From: Bacillota bacterium | GTDB lineage: Bacteria; Bacillota; Clostridia; Acetivibrionales; DSM-27016 | Direction of reading: 5' to 3' | Assembly (NCBI GenBank): GCA_023390115.1 | Contig: JAEWDM010000034.1 | Span: 92,411 to 156,410 of the forward strand | Length of the DNA stretch: 64,000 bases | Shown: positions 9,418-17,320 of the stretch, piece after piece | Numbering within the stretch: position 1 is the first letter of the stretch | Layout: each line of letters starts with the position of its first letter | Translations under genes and position numbers: made by a program | The notes under the pieces: generated by a model | Databases searched by the model: none | The model's input: only the letters and a program-made list of their open reading frames with translations | What the model was told of the DNA's origin: nothing

Positions 9418-9963
9418 TTGGAGATTAAAGAAATTGAAGCTGTTATTGAAAGCCTGCTGTTTGCAGCGGGAGATTCCGTTCCATTAGAAAAGCTGTCGGA
9501 GATTACAGGACTTGATAAAAAAACCACAAAGCTTATTATAAGCAATATGATAAGCTGCCAGAGCTCAAGGCGCGGGATAATGGTAAGGGAGATTAACGGG
9601 AGCTATCAGCTTTGTACAAGGCCTGAGTACAGCGAATATGTTAAAAAACTTTTTCAGCCCAGGCAGAAGCAGGGACTGTCTCAGGCAGCGTTTGAAACAC
9701 TGTCTATAATTGCGTACAACAGCCCCATAACAAAGGCTGCCATAGAGCAAATAAGAGGTGTTAACTCCGACAGCGCCATCGGCAGGCTTATAGACAGGAA
9801 CCTTATAAGAGAGGCGGGGAAGCTTGATTCTCCCGGAAAGCCTATTTTATATGAAACAACCGATGAGTTTTACAGGAGCTTCGGCTTCAGCTCGTCTGCC
9901 GATCTTCCAAGGCTTGAAATGAATGAGCTGCGTGTTCAGCAGGAAAACGGTGAGTTTAAATAA
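9418..9963 (+). CDS. scpB: Segregation and condensation protein B
   Basis: 181 residues. Two tandem winged-helix domains that bind the ScpA linker. Recognisable blocks are IEAVIESLLFAAGDSVPLEKL, LSQAAFETLSIIAYNSPITKAAIEQIRGVNSD and AGKLDSPGKPILYETTDEFYRSFG. The TTG start at 9418 follows AGAGGTGAG with proper spacing. Together with ScpA and SMC it forms the condensin used in chromosome segregation. Confidence 0.96.
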   Translation: MEIKEIEAVIESLLFAAGDSVPLEKLSEITGLDKKTTKLIISNMISCQSSRRGIMVREINGSYQLCTRPEYSEYVKKLFQPRQKQGLSQAAFETLSIIAYNSPITKAAIEQIRGVNSDSAIGRLIDRNLIREAGKLDSPGKPILYETTDEFYRSFGFSSSADLPRLEMNELRVQQENGEFK

Positions 9964-10031
9964 TTAAATTATGCATAAAATATGATTAAATTTACAGTCA
10001 TAAGGACAAAATGGTTAAATGAGGTGTAATA

Positions 10032-10625
10032 ATGCTTTATTTAGCCATGTTTTTTTTATTATTGGCCGCAGTGTTTGCATTTTTGCTTTCAATAAAGGTA
10101 CGTGCCATTATTGAGCTTGTAATAGATAAGAATGACAGCAAGCTTAACGTTTCTTTTTTTGCGCTTGGAGGGATATTTAAATACAGGCATAGCGTACCAC
10201 TTGGCAGTGACAGGGGCACCAGGGACAAATTCGGCATTGAGGAAGTGGAGTCCAGAATAGGGAAGTACAGGCAGTGGTATAGGGAAAATAAATGCCTGAT
10301 ATGCCGTGTGAAAAAGTATTTGAGCAAAAAAGTGTGTATAGAAGAGCTTTCAGTGGAGGCAGGACTTGGAGCCGGAGACGCATTTTATACCGGAATATTA
10401 AACGGGCTGCTGTGGAGCCTGGGGGGCGTTTTGATTGCATATATTTCAAACAGCTTTATTGTTTTAAAAAAGCGTTTCAACATACTGAGCTATTTTGACA
10501 GGAACGGATTTGATGTTGATTCACGCTGTATATTAACGGCCAGAATAGTACATATTATAGTAGTGATACTTATAACCTTAATTGACAAGCGTAAAGCGAA
10601 AAAGAAAATAAAGGACGGACGGTGA
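10032..10625 (+). CDS. DUF2953 membrane-associated protein
   Basis: 197 residues. An N-terminal transmembrane helix (MLYLAMFFLLLAAVFAFLLSI) is followed by a soluble middle and a hydrophobic C-terminal helix near 168-185 ending in a lysine-rich tail. DUF2953 proteins routinely sit between scpB and the spore gene ytfJ in Clostridia and are presumed sporulation-related. Its stop overlaps the next start (GTGA), so the two are coupled. Molecular function is unknown. Confidence 0.85.
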   Translation: MLYLAMFFLLLAAVFAFLLSIKVRAIIELVIDKNDSKLNVSFFALGGIFKYRHSVPLGSDRGTRDKFGIEEVESRIGKYRQWYRENKCLICRVKKYLSKKVCIEELSVEAGLGAGDAFYTGILNGLLWSLGGVLIAYISNSFIVLKKRFNILSYFDRNGFDVDSRCILTARIVHIIVVILITLIDKRKAKKKIKDGR

Positions 10626-11104
10626 TACAAATGGCTGATCAGCATCCTATTGAAGGGCTTATGGCAACTGCTATGGAAAGCATCAGGGATATGGTGGACG
10701 TCAACACTATAGTAGGCGATGCAGTGCAGGCACCCGACGGCACAGTTATAATTCCCATTTCAAAGGTGGCCTTCGGGTTTGCGGCAGGCGGAGGAGAGTT
10801 TAACTCATGCTGCGTTTCCGGAGAAGGCAGGGGAGAGGATGACGAGAGGAAAGGAAAGCTCCCGTTTGCGGGAGGAAGCGGAGGGGGAGTGAGCATAAAC
10901 CCTGTTGCTTTTATGGTGGTGGGGCAGGAGCAGATAAAGCTGCTGCCTGTCAATATAAACTCTTCGTTGGACAGAATTCTTGACGTACTGCCGGAATTAA
11001 TGCGGAAGGCAAGCGACGGTATAAAGAAGAGAGCCACTGTGAGGAAGGAAAGAAAGCAGGGCGATAAGGCGGACGCCTCTGAGCAGGAAACTGAAAGTGA
11101 TTAA
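10622..11104 (+). CDS. ytfJ: Sporulation protein YtfJ / GerW
   Basis: 160 residues. Typical YtfJ blocks are HPIEGLMATAMESIRDMVDVNTIVGDAV at the N-terminus, a glycine-rich FAGGSGGGVSINPVAF core and VGQEQIKLLPV. B. subtilis GerW is a spore core protein needed for normal germination. The GTG at 10622 overlaps the DUF2953 stop and fits the AAAGGA site; an ATG nine bases later is a less well spaced alternative. A strong terminator follows, ending the trpS run. Confidence 0.93.
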   Translation: MIQMADQHPIEGLMATAMESIRDMVDVNTIVGDAVQAPDGTVIIPISKVAFGFAAGGGEFNSCCVSGEGRGEDDERKGKLPFAGGSGGGVSINPVAFMVVGQEQIKLLPVNINSSLDRILDVLPELMRKASDGIKKRATVRKERKQGDKADASEQETESD

Positions 11105-11131
11105 GTGGGATTTTATAACCCCACTTTTTTT
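11103..11131 (+). terminator. Rho-independent terminator after ytfJ
   Basis: AAGTGGG (11103-11109) pairs with CCCACTT (11120-11126), followed by a run of Ts. It overlaps the ytfJ stop codon. Confidence 0.85.
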
Positions 11132-11149
11132 AATATAAGCGGGCCTTTG

Positions 11150-11245
11150 TTATGCGCATCCCAGCTTGGATATAAACCCCTTTCCATACATTCCAATACA
11201 AGCTTTGCGCCGCACGCCAAAGCCGGACATACTATATACAGCCAT
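11150..11245 (-). CDS. Candidate 31-residue small protein
   Basis: ATG at 11245 is preceded by GGAGG with a 6-base spacer, an excellent ribosome site, and the frame runs 31 codons to TAA at 11150. The product begins MAVYSMSGFG, is basic, and has two cysteines. No similarity is recognised. It lies alone between the ytfJ terminator and a convergently placed hydrolase gene start region. It could be a functional micro-protein or the front of a decayed gene; the ribosome site is the only real support. Confidence 0.3.
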   Translation of the reverse strand: MAVYSMSGFGVRRKACIGMYGKGFISKLGCA

Positions 11246-11317
11246 ATAAATCCTCCATTTTACAGCTTTGCTTTATTGTAGCGCGCAAAATATGACAACA
11301 GCATGGCATGCTGAAGT

Positions 11318-11950
11318 TTATCTGCTCTGTCTTTCAGTCCAGAACCCGTTAATAATGTATGCCAGCTTTTCTGGCGCATCCAAGTTTACTTCATGCCCTG
11401 CTCCCTTAACTGTACGAAATTCAGCTTCCGATATATGACGAGCTAATTCCCGTGCGGCCTTTTTGTTGGCTTTATCCTTTTCACCGCATAAAATTAAGGT
11501 ACTGCATCGGATGCCTGCCAATTGCTTGCTGAAATCCAGTGTTATAAAGGATTTCGATAACTGGATAAAGCTGCTTTTGCTGAAGCCGAGATTTTGAAAA
11601 GAGGATTGGGGCATAAACCGAAAGACAGCATTTTGAATTCTTAGTAGACCTTTTGGTATTTTATATTGTGCTCCAATCAAAATCATGGATTGAACCTTTT
11701 CCGGATGATCAAGCGCAAAATTCAGCGCAAGAATGGCCCCTAAGGAAAGCCCGCACAGACCAATTGGTTCAACGGATTTTTGACAGTATTGGGAAAAAGC
11801 ATTATATAAATTTTTGTAATTAGGCTCCTTACCACTCAAAAGCTGAGGTACGTCAGGACAATATGTGTTCAGTTTTTCTCCTAAATACGAAATGGTTTTT
11901 CCCCAACTGGAGGAGCTTTGTCCAAGTCCGTGTATTAAAATATATCTCAT
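11318..11950 (-). CDS. Alpha/beta hydrolase
   Basis: 210 residues, cytoplasmic, alpha/beta-hydrolase fold. The oxyanion block HGLGQSSSSW is near the N-terminus, the nucleophile elbow is GLSLG, the acid is likely in LCGEKDK and the catalytic His in GAGHEVNLD. The short length fits a minimal lipase/esterase or lactonase-like enzyme. No neighbour indicates the substrate. It is followed in the same direction by a methyltransferase-ABC block, but an 83-base gap separates them. Confidence 0.85.
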   Translation of the reverse strand: MRYILIHGLGQSSSSWGKTISYLGEKLNTYCPDVPQLLSGKEPNYKNLYNAFSQYCQKSVEPIGLCGLSLGAILALNFALDHPEKVQSMILIGAQYKIPKGLLRIQNAVFRFMPQSSFQNLGFSKSSFIQLSKSFITLDFSKQLAGIRCSTLILCGEKDKANKKAARELARHISEAEFRTVKGAGHEVNLDAPEKLAYIINGFWTERQSR

Positions 11951-12033
11951 TGCTTTTCTCCATAATAGATTTTGTTCATCGTTTAATCAGCCTTATATAA
12001 ATAATAGAAAAAATCCGTCATTATACTCATAAA

Positions 12034-12777
12034 TTACTTATGCGCAATAACCCTGATTCTTCGGTAGTCGGCAGTCCATTTAGTTCCGTCAAAAATTTTC
12101 TTTTCCAGTATTTTTTCAACACTATTAAAAATCACCGATTGTTCGTTTTGATTGTACCTGGACAAATCACCGGCAAAAAACTGAATTATCCATTTTCTTA
12201 AACCGTCCTTACCGTCTGGCAGAGGAGTTGGCCTGTCATAGTCATATATGCTCTCGATTTCGAATCCCATTTGCCGCAACAAAGAGGAGTATTCTTCAAC
12301 TGTTGGGAAATAAAAAAGGCTTTTATACTCTCTTTGGCAGGGCGCCACAACAGAAATATAGGCTGATTCAATCTGTGCAATATTACCATGTGCTCCAAAC
12401 TCACACACAAGTTTGCCTCCATCCTGAAGAGCGGTGTGTATCCCGTTAAGCAATTGCTTCTGATTGGCAATCCAATGAAATACAGCGTTGGAAAAGACAA
12501 CATCAAATTGATTTGTCCATTTGAGATGGCAGGCATCCATTACTTCAAAAGTCAGATGAGGATACTTCGCTTTTGCGGCTTCAATCATATCTTTCGAGCC
12601 ATCGATACCTATGACACGACTGCTGATTTCACTTAGTTTTTGAGTTAAATCTCCGGTTCCGCATCCAAGATCCAATATGTGCTGTTTTGGATTCCGTGAA
12701 ATAAATGACACTAAATCCTTCCCATATTCAGAAACAAACGATTGTGATTTGTCATATAGAGTACTGTTCCATTTCAA
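12034..12777 (-). CDS. Class I SAM-dependent methyltransferase (trans-aconitate-methyltransferase-like)
   Basis: 247 residues with motif I LDLGCGTGDLT and the motif II acid IGIDGSKDMI, plus a VVFSNAVFHWI block typical of the trans-aconitate 2-methyltransferase branch. I chose the TTG at 12777 because GGAGGAATT precedes it; extending to 12951 would run into the ABC gene with an implausible basic sequence. It follows the second ABC gene on the same strand, separated by about 155 bases. The substrate is unknown. Confidence 0.85.
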   Translation of the reverse strand: MKWNSTLYDKSQSFVSEYGKDLVSFISRNPKQHILDLGCGTGDLTQKLSEISSRVIGIDGSKDMIEAAKAKYPHLTFEVMDACHLKWTNQFDVVFSNAVFHWIANQKQLLNGIHTALQDGGKLVCEFGAHGNIAQIESAYISVVAPCQREYKSLFYFPTVEEYSSLLRQMGFEIESIYDYDRPTPLPDGKDGLRKWIIQFFAGDLSRYNQNEQSVIFNSVEKILEKKIFDGTKWTADYRRIRVIAHK

Positions 12778-12932
12778 GCTCGAATTCCTCCAACAATATA
12801 AATGATAGCAGGCTTTTTCAATTCTACCATAAAAGACAGAAGAAGTCGAACCCTTTCGGAAACGACTTCTTTCAATAGAAATTTGATGTGGATGACAGGA
12901 CTTAGGCCTGCATAGTATTGTAAACGCCACAG

Positions 12933-14687
12933 CTATACTGAAATACTCCAAACCCCTGCGCGGCTCTGCTCTTCCCAGAGGCGGGAGTAGAGGCCGCTCT
13001 GCCGCAAAAGCTCCTCATGAGTGCCGCTTTCCCTTACCGTTCCGCTTTCCAGCACGATAATCTGATCTGCGTTGCAGATGGATTGCAGCCTGTGCGCAAT
13101 TACAATAACTGTCTTTTCGGCAACAAGTGCGCTGATGGCCTGCTGGATCAGTACCTCGTTTTCAGGATCAAGGGAAGCGGTCGCCTCATCCAGCAATACG
13201 ACAGGCGCATTCTTCAGCAGCGCACGGGCAATAGATATACGCTGCTTTTCCCCGCCGGAAAGGGTAGAGCCGCCCTCTCCCACAACGGTCCGGTATCCAT
13301 CGGGCAAGCCTGAAATAAATTCGTGGCAGGCTGCTGCCTTAGCCGCTTCTATAACTTCCTCAATTGCTGCGTCCGGTTTTCCCATACGGATGTTGGCTTC
13401 TATGGTATCGTGGAACAAATAGACATCCTGAAACACCATGCTGATATGGGACATAAGTTCGTCGGATTTCATGCGGTTAACGGGTACGCCACCCATGGTT
13501 ATCTCTCCTTTGCTTGCATCCCAAAATCGTGCGACAAGCCTTGTGACAGTAGATTTCCCAGAGCCGGAGGGTCCCACCAGAGCCGTGACGCTTTTTTGGG
13601 GGAAACGAATCGAAAGGTTGTGCAGCACCTCCTGGCTTCCGTAGGAGAAGGATACATTTTTAAATACGATGTCCAAGCTTTTAGGTACACCGCTTTGTGC
13701 GGGCTCCGGCAGGGGCCTCTCGCCTTTAAGCTCGACTATGCGTGCTGCCGACCGGTTTGTGCGGGCGAAATCGGCTATGAAGCCAAACAGTATCATGACC
13801 GGCTCGTATATATTCAGCGACAAAAGCAGAAACGCAATGTAGTAAAACGGTGACAGCTCGCCTTTTGTAAGCAGCCATGCACCTGCCAGCATAACCGTGC
13901 CGATGCCGCAGTTAAGCACAAAGCGCCCCAGCATGCCGACGGGGGCCGCTGCCAGCTCCATTCCCACCGAATGCTTATGCTGCCTTGTAAAGGAGCTTTT
14001 CAGTGTCTTAAATTGCTGTCCCGCCATGTTGAATGCCTTAAGGGTCTGTATGCCACCCACATATTCGAGAATACCCGACGCTGCCGCCTGCTGAGCAGCC
14101 AGCAGATCGCGGCTGATCCGGCCCATTTTACTATAGCTGGCAAATGCGAAGGGCAGCGCCAGAGGGATCACTATAATAACTGCCAGCGTCATGCGCCAGT
14201 CAAATGCAGACAGGACTATGACGGCCAGAGAGAGACGCACGAGAATCACTGAAATCTGCGGGATGAGGGCCGAAGCGACATTTTCAACCTCGGTATAGTC
14301 GCGCAGCAGCACCGTAGAGAGATCTCCTGCATCCCTTCGCCCGAAGAAGCCCATTGACAGCCTCCTCAAATGCTCGCCCATGGAAAGGCGGACATTTCTT
14401 GTGGTGCCTGCAAAACCGACACAGATGTCGATATAGGTTTTGCGCCGGATAAAATAGTAGACAACGGTTTGCGCAAGCAGCACTCCGCAGAGTATCCAAA
14501 GGCGGTTGTACGGCAGAGGCGAGTCAGGCCCGGACAGAGGTATCAGCAGGGAATAAATGGCCAAAAGCATCACCGCGTACGGAATGGTGACTATAAAGCT
14601 GTCCAGAAAATTCCACAGGGTCAGCCCGATATATTTTTTTGTCTCTCCAAAGGTAATCGTTTTAAACCATGTTTTAAGCTTTTTCAT
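12933..14687 (-). CDS. ABC transporter, fused permease-ATPase (second subunit, cassette 1)
   Basis: 584 residues: about six transmembrane helices (1-310), then an ATPase domain with Walker A GPSGSGKST, signature LSGGEKQR and Walker B/D-loop VLLDEATASLDPENE. It resembles the YbtP/IrtB group, exporter-fold half-transporters that can import siderophores, and could equally be an efflux pump. It overlaps its partner gene by four bases, so a heterodimer is expected. A paralogue is at 32519-34270. No siderophore-binding protein is nearby, so the cargo is open. Confidence 0.9.
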   Translation of the reverse strand: MKKLKTWFKTITFGETKKYIGLTLWNFLDSFIVTIPYAVMLLAIYSLLIPLSGPDSPLPYNRLWILCGVLLAQTVVYYFIRRKTYIDICVGFAGTTRNVRLSMGEHLRRLSMGFFGRRDAGDLSTVLLRDYTEVENVASALIPQISVILVRLSLAVIVLSAFDWRMTLAVIIVIPLALPFAFASYSKMGRISRDLLAAQQAAASGILEYVGGIQTLKAFNMAGQQFKTLKSSFTRQHKHSVGMELAAAPVGMLGRFVLNCGIGTVMLAGAWLLTKGELSPFYYIAFLLLSLNIYEPVMILFGFIADFARTNRSAARIVELKGERPLPEPAQSGVPKSLDIVFKNVSFSYGSQEVLHNLSIRFPQKSVTALVGPSGSGKSTVTRLVARFWDASKGEITMGGVPVNRMKSDELMSHISMVFQDVYLFHDTIEANIRMGKPDAAIEEVIEAAKAAACHEFISGLPDGYRTVVGEGGSTLSGGEKQRISIARALLKNAPVVLLDEATASLDPENEVLIQQAISALVAEKTVIVIAHRLQSICNADQIIVLESGTVRESGTHEELLRQSGLYSRLWEEQSRAGVWSISV

Positions 14688-16495
14688 ACCAGTGCGGCTC
14701 CTTTCCGAATGGTCCAGCGATCCCGCCGCTCGTTTGCGGCAATCATGCTTCCGTACTGCGGGCAGTCCCGCAGCAGATCCGCATGTGTGCCAGTCCCAAT
14801 CAGCTCCCCGTTTTCCAGCACCAAAATGCGGTGTGCATTCTCTACTGTCCTGAGCCTGTGTGCAATAATTAAAACCGTTTTATTCCGGGCAAGCCGTGCG
14901 AAGGCCTGCTGTATTTTTGCCTCGTTTTCCGCGTCGGCATAGGCTGTAGCTTCATCCAGAATAACAATGGGGGTATCCTTGAGAAAAACTCGTGCAATGG
15001 CAATCCTCTGCTTTTCGCCCCCCGAGAGATAGGCATCCTTTTCACCTATGATGGTATTATACCCCTTAGGGAGTGCTATGATAACGTCATGTATGCCGGC
15101 GTTTTTCGCGGCCTGCTGCACTGCTTCATGGGAAGCCTCCCGGTTTCCCATCCGAATGTTGTTTTCCACCGTGTCATGGAACAGGAACGAATCCTGGAAT
15201 ACATAGGACACCAGATTCATCAGGCGCTGAGGCGGTATGCCCCGGATGTCAACGCCGCCGATTTTTATACTGCCCTCCTGCGGTTCATAAAAGCGCAGGA
15301 GAAGCTGGGCCAGAGTGGATTTTCCTCCGCCGGACGGACCTACGATGCCGGTTATGGTTCCCTGAGGCAAATGGAAGGAAACATTTTTCACCGCCTGCGG
15401 TCCGTTTTCCTTATAGGAAAAGAGAACGCCGCTAAAGGTGATGTCATAGGATTGGGGATTCCCCATGCCTTCCTCCGAAAGCTCCTGTTGCCTTAAGATG
15501 CGGTCGACGCGGTTCACACCCTCGGTGATGCGCCTGCTGTGTACCACCATCTGCATCATGCTTTCCAGTGGCTCCTTCAGACCGCCGCCAACGAGAAAAA
15601 ACAGCAGAATAAGCGGCAGAAAATCAAGATATGAAGATGCTGTGGGGATGAGCAGCAGGGTTGCCGGGAGAAGGAACAGCATCTGCGCGCCAAAAAAGGC
15701 GTAGTATGCACCCATACCCGGTGCAAAGTGATAGGCAGTGTGCTCGACTGTTCCAACATATTGGGAAACATCCTGTTCGTAACGCTTAAAGGCGCTGAGC
15801 GTACGGTTGAAGATTTTGATAACGGGCATCCCATGTATGTATTCTACGATGGTGCCCTCCATCTTTTCCTTAGCGTTGTGCATATCTACCTGTGTCTGAG
15901 CGCCTTTGGGGTTTTTCAGCCCGGCGGAAAGCAGGAATGTGGAAACGAATATGGGAACCAGTGTGACCAGTGCCAGCCGCCAGTCCATTACAAACAGGTA
16001 TATCAGGGTGAAAACGGGAGTGGCCACCGCAGCAGCGATATCCGCGATGTGGTGGGCTATAAACACCTCAATTTGCTCGGCATCGTCCGAGATAACCTTT
16101 TTAATGGCTCCCTGCGTGGTGCCGGTAAAGTAACCGGAGGGAATGCGAGAGAGCTTCTCCATGAGCTTCAGGCGCAGCTCGTAGATTATGTCGTAAGCGG
16201 AGCCATGCGCCAGCGCCGAGGACGTAAAGGCGCAGACGCCGTAGACCAGCGCTGCTGCGAAGGTGCCGGCGGCAAGCAGGTATATTTTCTCCGTATCCAT
16301 TGTCCCGGCAGACGTGTAATGTGCAACAAGCTCCCGTATCACACCATAAATGCTGAAGAAGGGGAAAAGGCGTGCAGCGGAGGATACTACCGACAGCAGG
16401 CAGGCTAAGATGAGCTTGTTTTTTTTCGGCCCGGCAAGCTCCAGCAGCCGGGAGATACCGGTTTTTTCCTTGGGCGTCTTAGTTTTTTTGTTCAT
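14684..16495 (-). CDS. ABC transporter, fused permease-ATPase (first subunit, cassette 1)
   Basis: 603 residues, six-helix exporter-type membrane domain plus ATPase. Walker A is GPSGGGKST and the signature LSGGEKQR. The D-loop region reads DEATAYADAENE, departing from SALD/ASLD, while the partner keeps ASLDPENE; such asymmetry is common in heterodimeric YbtPQ-like pumps. The ATG follows GGGAG by 7 bases and lies just after a 24-base perfect palindrome and a TetR gene, so TetR control is likely. Paralogue: 30701-32518. Confidence 0.9.
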   Translation of the reverse strand: MNKKTKTPKEKTGISRLLELAGPKKNKLILACLLSVVSSAARLFPFFSIYGVIRELVAHYTSAGTMDTEKIYLLAAGTFAAALVYGVCAFTSSALAHGSAYDIIYELRLKLMEKLSRIPSGYFTGTTQGAIKKVISDDAEQIEVFIAHHIADIAAAVATPVFTLIYLFVMDWRLALVTLVPIFVSTFLLSAGLKNPKGAQTQVDMHNAKEKMEGTIVEYIHGMPVIKIFNRTLSAFKRYEQDVSQYVGTVEHTAYHFAPGMGAYYAFFGAQMLFLLPATLLLIPTASSYLDFLPLILLFFLVGGGLKEPLESMMQMVVHSRRITEGVNRVDRILRQQELSEEGMGNPQSYDITFSGVLFSYKENGPQAVKNVSFHLPQGTITGIVGPSGGGKSTLAQLLLRFYEPQEGSIKIGGVDIRGIPPQRLMNLVSYVFQDSFLFHDTVENNIRMGNREASHEAVQQAAKNAGIHDVIIALPKGYNTIIGEKDAYLSGGEKQRIAIARVFLKDTPIVILDEATAYADAENEAKIQQAFARLARNKTVLIIAHRLRTVENAHRILVLENGELIGTGTHADLLRDCPQYGSMIAANERRDRWTIRKGAALV

Positions 16496-16520
16496 GTGCG
16501 TACTCCCTTCAAAATTTTAA

Positions 16521-16544
16521 TTGAGTTAGATATATCTAACTCAA
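16521..16544. promoter_or_regulatory. Perfect 24-base palindrome, likely TetR operator of cassette 1
   Basis: The left half TTGAGTTAGATA (16521-16532) and right half TATCTAACTCAA (16533-16544) are exact reverse complements. It lies between the TetR gene terminator and the first ABC gene. The core AGTTAG-N6-CTAACT recurs before the paralogous ABC pair at 30615-30632. Confidence 0.75.
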
Positions 16545-16550
16545 TAGTGC

Positions 16551-16571
16551 AAAAAAAGCGCATTTATGCGC
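16551..16571 (-). terminator. Terminator of the TetR gene (cassette 1)
   Basis: On the minus strand GCGCAT-AA-ATGCGC (16571-16558) is followed by seven Ts (16557-16551). It overlaps the TetR stop codon, so TetR and ABC transcription are largely separate. Confidence 0.75.
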
Positions 16572-17157
16572 CTTCTTCAAAAATGCATGAAAACAAAAGA
16601 TCATAAATACGGTTGAGCGTTTGCTCCAGCGCATCGGTATGCAAGACATCCCGGTTGAACATGGCCAGTGCCATTATCTTAATAAGATTGGCTGCAAGAT
16701 GAAAATCAATATCCCTGCGGATGCCTTCCATATGCGTAAACAGGCTATGCATAGTCACGGCTTCCGTGCCGGGGTCGATCCGGTATTCGGACGGCAGAGC
16801 AGCTTTAAGTCTGGCTTCATCCCCTGAGGACAGGTATTGATAAATACTGTCTTTGCTGAAAATAATTTTCTTTAGGAATTCCTTTGCTTCCGTTACCGGC
16901 ATCTTTTCCCGCCCATCCAATTTATCCATGAAAAACTGTTTTGCTCTATCGCGCTGATATTTTATTATTTCGCAGACAAACATCTCCTTGGACGGAAAAA
17001 AGTTATAAAAGGTGCTTTTTCCAAGCCCTACGGCCTTTGTCACCTTTTCGACGGAGGCGTGTGTCATACCGTGCTCCTTTATGAGCTCAAACCCCGCGTC
17101 CAGCATTCTTATCCTGGCCTCTTCCCGTTCCTGCAGCGCAAAAATCCTGGGGGACAT
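16564..17157 (-). CDS. TetR/AcrR family repressor (cassette 1)
   Basis: 197 residues. The N-terminal DNA-binding domain includes ASVEKVTKAVGLGKSTFYNFFPSKEMF with the recognition helix GLGKSTFYNFF. The C-terminal ligand domain is divergent. It lies directly upstream of the ABC pair on the same strand. Two likely targets are visible: the 24-base palindrome before the ABC genes and an inverted repeat over its own start region at 17174-17218. The inducer is unknown. Confidence 0.88.
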   Translation of the reverse strand: MSPRIFALQEREEARIRMLDAGFELIKEHGMTHASVEKVTKAVGLGKSTFYNFFPSKEMFVCEIIKYQRDRAKQFFMDKLDGREKMPVTEAKEFLKKIIFSKDSIYQYLSSGDEARLKAALPSEYRIDPGTEAVTMHSLFTHMEGIRRDIDFHLAANLIKIMALAMFNRDVLHTDALEQTLNRIYDLLFSCIFEEGA

Positions 17158-17173
17158 AAAAAACCTCCATTCC

Positions 17174-17218
17174 CGACTATTATTTAAAATTAAGCGACCA
17201 TATTAAATATAATAGTCG
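17174..17218. promoter_or_regulatory. Inverted repeat operator upstream of the TetR gene
   Basis: CGACTATTAT (17174 onward) is mirrored by ATAATAGTCG (to 17218). A nested arm AAGCGAC ... GTCGCTT lies inside. The repeat lies just downstream of a consensus promoter for the TetR gene, where a bound repressor would block it. Confidence 0.55.
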
Positions 17219-17223
17219 CTTTT

Positions 17224-17252
17224 ATTATACTTATCTAAATTTTGATTGTCAA
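17224..17252 (-). promoter_or_regulatory. Consensus sigma-A promoter of the TetR gene
   Basis: On the minus strand TTGACA (17252-17247), 17-base spacer, TATAAT (17229-17224): a perfect match. Two more TTGACA hexamers sit upstream inside a tandem ATTGTCAATAC repeat at about 17267-17291. Confidence 0.75.
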
Positions 17253-17266
17253 GAAAAAATAAGGAG

Positions 17267-17291
17267 TATTGTCAATACTATTGTCAATACA
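17267..17291. repeat. Tandem near-palindromic repeat ATTGTCAATAC x2
   Basis: Two adjoining copies of ATTGTCAATAC, each almost its own reverse complement, lie between the GNAT gene end and the TetR promoter. On the minus strand each contains a TTGACA. It may be a regulator site or a spare -35 element. Confidence 0.5.
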
Positions 17292-17320
17292 AAGAGTGTA
17301 GGGTATGACGACGCATCATA

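Noticed and set aside
15728..16408. 226-codon plus-strand frame
   Set aside because: Antisense to a clear ABC transporter gene with Walker motifs; cysteine/arginine-rich nonsense composition.
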